Shown here: in pieces, positions 59,101 through 64,000 of the stretch
Layout of the letters: each line of letters starts with the position of its first letter
How positions within the stretch are numbered: position 1 is the stretch's first letter
Assembly: GCF_008727875.1 (NCBI RefSeq)
Contig: NZ_VTWS01000001.1
Location: 744,001 to 808,000 of the forward strand
DNA: 64,000 nucleotides
From: Larkinella humicola
GTDB lineage: Bacteria; Bacteroidota; Bacteroidia; Cytophagales; Spirosomataceae
Reading direction: 5' to 3'
Translations under genes and position numbers: made by a program
The notes under the pieces: model-generated
What the model saw: the letters and a program-made list of their open reading frames with translations, nothing else
Database searches by the model: none
Told to the model about the DNA's origin: nothing

Positions 59101-60429
59101 ATGACCTTTGTTTACCACAAAAAAGAGAAGCCTGAAATCAGTCCGTATTTTCACCTGGCTTTTGCGCAGGAAAACCTGCGACGCGAAAAACAACGGGCGG
59201 GTTTGCTGGCCAGTGTTTTCGGTGTTGGCGTGCTGATTGCCTCGTTTTTTCACTCGTTCATTCCCGAGTCAGCCTTTCCACACCAAGCCAAGATGGACGT
59301 CCTGCGGGTGGTCTTCAGCTTTATGCTCTTCATGGGCCTGTATGAACTGAGCATCTGGAACCTGTTCCGCCGATGGCTGCAAAAAGGCATTCACATGCCT
59401 CAATTCACCAAATTCCTGAACGCGACGTTTGAAGTGACCTCCATTTCGCTGTTGATGTATTTGATTTCGGACAAGTTCGACCATCCGATTCTGGTCATGC
59501 TGTCACCCTTTGCCACGCTCTATTACTTTTTCATAATTCTTTCCACCCTCCGGCTCAACTTCTGGATTTCGTTTTATACTGGTCTGGTGGCGGGTTCCGA
59601 GTATCTGCTGCTGAGTGTGTATCTGCTGGAACAGCCGTCGCTGGTGGCCGACTCGCTTGATCTGTACATGTCCGTAGCGTTTGCCTACGGGGTGAAAGCG
59701 GGCATTCTGGTGTTGTGCGGGGCGTGTGCCGGTTTTGTTTCCCGGCAAATCCAGAAAAGTATCAAAACCTCCATCGAAGGCAACGAAACGCATAATCAAT
59801 TGATTACCTTCTTCGGCCAGCAGGTTTCCCCCGAAATTGCCGACCTGATCATCAAAGAAAAGGGGATGCTGAAAAGCCAGCACATGAAGGTCAGCGTGCT
59901 GTTTCTGGACATTCGAAATTTTACCAAATACGCCGATAAGCACACCGCCGATGAGGTCGTCGCCTATCAAAATTCGTTCTTCAGAATTATTGTCGACGTC
60001 GTCAACCGCCACGGCGGCATTGTCAACCAGTTTCTGGGCGACGGCTGCATGATTACCTTTGGCGCCCCGATTCCGCTGGACAACCCCGCCGAAAATGCGG
60101 TCAAAGCCGGTCTGGAAATCATCGATGAAATTAAAAAAGCCGTCTTTGCGGATCTGATTATTCCCACCAGCGTCGGCATTGGCGTGCACGTAGGCGATGC
60201 GGTAATCGGCAACATCGGCACCGAAACCCGGCAACAATTCTCCATTACCGGCAACGTGGTCATTCTGGCCGCCCGCATTGAACAACTCAACAAAGTCTAC
60301 GGCACCAACATGCTGGTGTCGCAGGATGTCATCAACGAACTGTCCGAATACCCGGCCCTGACCGAACTGCTGGGCGTGGTCGATGTCAAAGGCATGGAAG
60401 ATGGCGTTGAATTGTATAAACTTTCCTGA
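59101..60429 (+). CDS. Membrane-bound class III adenylate/guanylate cyclase
   Basis: The 442-aa product has about six membrane segments in residues ~30-220 and a C-terminal catalytic CHD domain. The two metal-binding Asp are in VLFLDIRNFTKY and FLGDGCMITFGAP. VGIGVHVGDAVIGNIG and NVVILAARIEQLN carry the transition-state Asn and Arg. It should make cAMP (or cGMP) at the inner membrane. The membrane part may sense a ligand or lipid state. It is convergent with the large phosphatase-barrel gene, two bases apart. Confidence 0.93.
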   Translation: MTFVYHKKEKPEISPYFHLAFAQENLRREKQRAGLLASVFGVGVLIASFFHSFIPESAFPHQAKMDVLRVVFSFMLFMGLYELSIWNLFRRWLQKGIHMPQFTKFLNATFEVTSISLLMYLISDKFDHPILVMLSPFATLYYFFIILSTLRLNFWISFYTGLVAGSEYLLLSVYLLEQPSLVADSLDLYMSVAFAYGVKAGILVLCGACAGFVSRQIQKSIKTSIEGNETHNQLITFFGQQVSPEIADLIIKEKGMLKSQHMKVSVLFLDIRNFTKYADKHTADEVVAYQNSFFRIIVDVVNRHGGIVNQFLGDGCMITFGAPIPLDNPAENAVKAGLEIIDEIKKAVFADLIIPTSVGIGVHVGDAVIGNIGTETRQQFSITGNVVILAARIEQLNKVYGTNMLVSQDVINELSEYPALTELLGVVDVKGMEDGVELYKLS

Positions 60430-60431
60430 CC

Positions 60432-63400
60432 TCAGAACAGGAAACCGACCCGCAGCATCGGCAGTTTTTCTTCTTCCGAAAGGGCATACAGAAACGAGAT
60501 AACGGTCTGCTTATACGGCGACAGCCAAACACCCCCGCCGTAGCCGTGGTGCCAGGTTTTTGAGTTTTCGCCTTTTACCCATACCCGGCCCACATCATTG
60601 AACGCCAGCACGCCCAGATAAGCCGGGAAAAGATACGTCCGGATGGTCGCCACTTTCAGCCGAAGTTCGGTATTGTTATAGAGCGTGCTCCCCCCCGCAA
60701 AACGCGTTCGCCGGAAACCGCGCAGGTTCGACAGACCGCCCAGCGTGTTGGCCTGAAAAAATTCGTAGTCCGAGAAATTCACCCCGCCCCCCACGCGCGA
60801 AGCGATGGTCAATGTGGTTGGTAACCGCAGACTGGCATAGAACGCCAGATCCGACTGGATCCGCGTGAGATCCTGTGAGTGGGTTGAAATGCCTTCGTAC
60901 AATCGTAGCTCAGTTTTCCAGTAGGTGCCTCGGGTTGGCAGGATTTTGCTATCGCGGTTGTCGATGAGAAAACCGGCTTTTAGTCCGGCATACCACCGTC
61001 GGCTATACAGATCCGGTCCATCGGGTAGCGTATTGTCAAATTCCTGGATATACCGTCGGGGATTTTCCTCCACCTCAATACTTTCCACCGCCGGACCGTA
61101 ATACACGTTCAAACTGCCGATCTTGTGCTGAAACAGGGCACTGACTGCCATGTTTTCAAACCGCGTTCGGTAATACTTGATGCCTTGCCGTTTATCAAAA
61201 ACCGTATTGTTACCCAGCCCAAAAAAGTTATAAACGTAGTTCGGAGCCTGCAAATCAGCATCCAGGCGAAGGTCGGCTTTGCCTATCACATCCGTAAAGA
61301 TTCCGTCGTAATTGAAATTATAGGCTTCGGTTGCAAACGCATGATTGACCACAAACCGGTGCTGCTGGGCATACGGTTCTTTCCGAAAACCGTGTCTGGT
61401 ATATAAAAAACCGCCCCCCAGAAAAAGACCATCATCGGGGTTGTACTGCACCGAAACCTGCGGAAACAGAACGTCGTACTGGAACGATTTCCGGTCGTAG
61501 GCATTAATTTTTGATTTTCCCGATAGCCGCACCCGCGTTTCGGAGCCGGGGTCTACCACCGTTTTTTTCGAATCGTACACCACCGTTTCCCGCCGAAGCC
61601 CCGACGCCGAGGAGCTGTCCGTCACCTGATCGCGACCTTTGCCACCAATGATTCGCAGCAAAATTCCGTCGTTGGTTTTTCCTTTTACGATAAACTCATC
61701 GTCGCCCCCCAGGCCAAACAACCGCACTTCGCGGGTTTCGTCCGCCTTGAAAACCCGCCGGTAGAGTTGTTCACCGGTTTCTCCCGCTTTTTTTAGCTTG
61801 GACACCACCACCGTCATTGGCCCGTCCGGTTGCCGCTCTACTTCAAACCGTTCTTTTTTGTCGCTGCCGGTCACCTCGACGGTTTTGGCCAGAAAGCGGT
61901 AAAGTTCCTCCGCATAACGCGCCAGATCGGTCCGGCGGCTTTGCAGTTTGGCTTTGATGGTGGCTGCTGTTTCCTCGTACGCGGCTTTGGGCAATTGCTT
62001 CAATGCCGTATCGATGACGGCATCCGTGAGTTGCCGGGATAAACTGTCAGCGGTTTGCAGCCATTCTTCCAGCGACGGTTCGGTCAGGAAACTGCGGTCG
62101 AAATACCGGGCGTTGAACGCCAGACCGGGAACATCCCGGATGGTTTGACTGAATCCCTGGAACTTCGGCATGGCCCATTTCCGGCTGACCACCTTCGGAA
62201 TGATTCCCATGTTCACGAAGAAAGCCTGATCGCGGTCGCGCGGAATGGGTTTGAATTGCAATCCCCTATCGGTTTTGAAACTCGCCCAGCGCCACTGGTC
62301 ATCGTGACGATCCCAGTCGCCCAGCCAGATGTCGAAGAGTCGCGCCTTCAAAACCGCCAGCTGGTCGACCTGGTTGTCATTGTCGTCCGCCAGTTTCTCG
62401 AGTAACTTGGTGGTGCTGAGTATTTTTTTGGTCCCGCCAAACTGCGAACTGTTGGCGTAATTGCCATCTACCCGTTCTTCAAACAGTGCCAGCGACCGGG
62501 CGAACGTCCGGCGATACGGCCCCAGCAGCGAGTCGTCGGGAACAATAACCAGTTTGGGATTCGTATGAAAAACACCCACGGCATCGGCCAGCGGTGGCAC
62601 CACCAGGGCCGCAAACGGGTGCGATGCCGAAATCTGATCCTGCACCAGATCATTGACAAAACCGCTGCGTAACGCTTTCGGAATGGCATTTTCGGCGTAC
62701 TTTTCAACGGATCGCAGCACGTATTCCTTGCCGTCCTGCCCAGCCATCCGCAGCGAGAACGTCTGCATGCCGCCCCCGCGCTGCAAGGGTTTGAGCCCGC
62801 CCGCTTCCTGCCGCAGATTCAGCACCGGAACCGAAACCGGGCTTTGCCAGACATCACGGTAGTTTTCACCCAAAAGCATCCGGTGCAAGGGCGATGCGGC
62901 ATACTGGCCACTGGCAATGACATTCTGCTCCGTGGGTGCCGTCGTAGACGCGGGCGTTGGCAGGGGCTTTACGGGCAACGTAAAGGCCGTTTCGAACAAG
63001 AGTATACCGGTTTCCGATCCGCCGTCGGGGGCAAAAAACCGCACCCGCGTCTTTCCATTTTCTTCAAAATCGAGCCGGGCGAATCCTTTCGCCGATGAAG
63101 CAAATAAACTGTGCCGCCCCTTTTTAACCGATACGGATTTGGAACCGCTGCCGCTGGTGACGTAATAGATGGAATCCCGCAGAATCAACTGCTCGTTGTG
63201 GTCATGTCCGTTGACATACACGACATTCCGGTATTTTTTCAGCAGCGAAACTATGCCGTTCCGCATCAGTTTGTACTTCGGATGCTGAATGTCCTGAATA
63301 TTGCCAATCAACGAGCGATAAACCGGGTAGATCGATCCCAAAACCGGCAAGGGAATGTAGAGAGACGGATTGAGGTCGGTTAATGGAAAAAGATGGTCCT

Positions 63401-64000
63401 TAAGTGTAAAATACCCCCCGTGTTCGCCGTGGCTATACATCGGGTGATGGCCGGCCAGCACCACTTTTTTGTTCTGATTTCGGGCCAGCACATCGTCCAG
63501 CAACAGCAGAAAAGAAGGCAGATCTTTCGCTTCGCAATCCGATTCTTCACCCGGTTTGTCCCAGGGATGAAGCCACCATTGGGTATCGATCAAAACCAGG
63601 GTAATCTCGTCATTCAACGCTACTTCGACCGGTCCCGGACAGCCGTCTTTCGGAAAAAACACGTCTTCACGACCCAGTTCGGCGGTTACGAAGGCGGCCT
63701 GGTTCCGCACCCGGTCCCAGCCTTCCCGCTTACCCTGCTGCCAGTCGTGGTTGCCCGGAATGACGAAAGCACGTCCTTTAAAACCCGACAGGATGGCGAG
63801 TTGATCTCGCATCCGGCGTTCGGCATCGCCACGGTCAGCATGAGACGAGTCGGGTAAGCCCCGGGGATAAATGTTATCGCCGAGGTAAATCAAACTGCTG
63901 TTGGCCCCGCTGGTCAGCAACTGGCTTCGAACGGTTTTCAAAACCACATCCCCTTCCGGCTGGGGTTCGCCCGCGTCGCCCAACAGAAAAACCGTATAGG
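60432..64000 (-). CDS. Metallophosphatase / kinase-like / outer-membrane beta-barrel fusion (5' end outside window)
   Basis: The frame is open to the right edge (FLLGDAGEPQPEGD), so the true start lies beyond. At least 1183 residues are visible. The N-terminal ~300 are calcineurin-like: GDAGE, YLGDNIYPRG, PGNHDW, LAGHHPMYSHGEHGG and VNGHDHN. The middle (~380-720) has DIWLGDWDRHDDQWRW (near residue 553) and PIPRDRDQAFF (near 581), which look like the catalytic and metal loops of CotH/Fam20/HipA-type kinases, with KEYVLRSVEKY earlier. From ~830 to the end a D15/BamA-like barrel follows (GLFLGGGFLYTRHGF, GLSNLRGFRRTRFAGGSTLYNN, PMLRVGFLF). It is probably an outer-membrane enzyme. The kinase-like reading is my inference. 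Confidence 0.85.
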   Translation of the reverse strand, partial: YTVFLLGDAGEPQPEGDVVLKTVRSQLLTSGANSSLIYLGDNIYPRGLPDSSHADRGDAERRMRDQLAILSGFKGRAFVIPGNHDWQQGKREGWDRVRNQAAFVTAELGREDVFFPKDGCPGPVEVALNDEITLVLIDTQWWLHPWDKPGEESDCEAKDLPSFLLLLDDVLARNQNKKVVLAGHHPMYSHGEHGGYFTLKDHLFPLTDLNPSLYIPLPVLGSIYPVYRSLIGNIQDIQHPKYKLMRNGIVSLLKKYRNVVYVNGHDHNEQLILRDSIYYVTSGSGSKSVSVKKGRHSLFASSAKGFARLDFEENGKTRVRFFAPDGGSETGILLFETAFTLPVKPLPTPASTTAPTEQNVIASGQYAASPLHRMLLGENYRDVWQSPVSVPVLNLRQEAGGLKPLQRGGGMQTFSLRMAGQDGKEYVLRSVEKYAENAIPKALRSGFVNDLVQDQISASHPFAALVVPPLADAVGVFHTNPKLVIVPDDSLLGPYRRTFARSLALFEERVDGNYANSSQFGGTKKILSTTKLLEKLADDNDNQVDQLAVLKARLFDIWLGDWDRHDDQWRWASFKTDRGLQFKPIPRDRDQAFFVNMGIIPKVVSRKWAMPKFQGFSQTIRDVPGLAFNARYFDRSFLTEPSLEEWLQTADSLSRQLTDAVIDTALKQLPKAAYEETAATIKAKLQSRRTDLARYAEELYRFLAKTVEVTGSDKKERFEVERQPDGPMTVVVSKLKKAGETGEQLYRRVFKADETREVRLFGLGGDDEFIVKGKTNDGILLRIIGGKGRDQVTDSSSASGLRRETVVYDSKKTVVDPGSETRVRLSGKSKINAYDRKSFQYDVLFPQVSVQYNPDDGLFLGGGFLYTRHGFRKEPYAQQHRFVVNHAFATEAYNFNYDGIFTDVIGKADLRLDADLQAPNYVYNFFGLGNNTVFDKRQGIKYYRTRFENMAVSALFQHKIGSLNVYYGPAVESIEVEENPRRYIQEFDNTLPDGPDLYSRRWYAGLKAGFLIDNRDSKILPTRGTYWKTELRLYEGISTHSQDLTRIQSDLAFYASLRLPTTLTIASRVGGGVNFSDYEFFQANTLGGLSNLRGFRRTRFAGGSTLYNNTELRLKVATIRTYLFPAYLGVLAFNDVGRVWVKGENSKTWHHGYGGGVWLSPYKQTVISFLYALSEEEKLPMLRVGFLF

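Noticed and set aside
1-64000. CRISPR arrays, rRNA genes, intact insertion sequences, prophage
   Set aside because: No regularly spaced direct repeats, rRNA stretches, transposase or integrase frames, or phage structural genes were found.

Overview
The window looks like chromosomal DNA of a Cytophagales bacterium (Bacteroidota), most like the Spirosoma/Larkinella group. This rests on the protein families (UMF1 transporter, type I asparaginase, DUF2490, DUF4956, DKNYY-repeat and PD40 proteins), lipoproteins with S-C or A-C lipoboxes, weak Shine-Dalgarno signals, TAnnTTTG-type promoter elements, moderate GC and dispersed CCCCTAAATCCCC palindromes. The genus assignment is inference; no rRNA is present.

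Region 1 (1-12.3 kb) is a surface-glycan locus. It holds a sugar-nucleotide epimerase fused to a polyprenyl-phosphate-type GT2, a transketolase C-terminal subunit, two tandem paralogous polytopic proteins that resemble GT-C enzymes, an acyltransferase-3, a second GT2, a large DUF3352-like membrane-anchored protein and an SGNH/AlgJ-like lipoprotein. A tRNA-Val follows on the opposite strand.

Region 2 (12.4-28.2 kb) is mostly housekeeping and envelope: UMF1 transporter, YyaL-type thioredoxin-domain protein, a stand-alone PAAR protein, RuvC, a tightly packed operon (flippase-like protein, GT2, NodB deacetylase, GT2, TatD, AnsA), tRNA-Ser, lipoproteins, an M15 peptidase and an exported M20 amidohydrolase.

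Region 3 (28.2-41.3 kb) is accessory. It has a decayed secreted-protein gene, a chromosomal ParA with a small basic partner flanked by AACGTT-centred near-palindromes, a 28-bp inverted repeat, and an AT-rich gap. These precede a compact two-protein NRPS-PKS-NRPS line: [orphan A C-subdomain]-A-PCP-KS-AT-ACP, then C-A-PCP-TE. My reading of both adenylation pockets is glycine, so the predicted backbone is Gly-malonate-Gly. A 71-aa unknown protein and a convergent metallo-beta-lactamase-fold hydrolase follow. This is the best candidate for an undescribed system.

Region 4 (41.4-53.3 kb) carries OsmC, a small lipoprotein, an XRE/ScfR-like regulator convergent with glutaryl-CoA dehydrogenase, a GH29 fucosidase, a COG2509 FAD protein with a Nudix hydrolase, and topoisomerase IV subunit A followed by a SanA-like protein.

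Region 5 (54-64 kb) has a DKNYY-repeat lipoprotein, a CotH / VTC polyphosphate polymerase / DUF4956 / DUF2490 operon, a membrane-bound class III nucleotidyl cyclase, and a very large protein running off the right edge that joins a metallophosphatase, a kinase-like middle and an outer-membrane beta-barrel.
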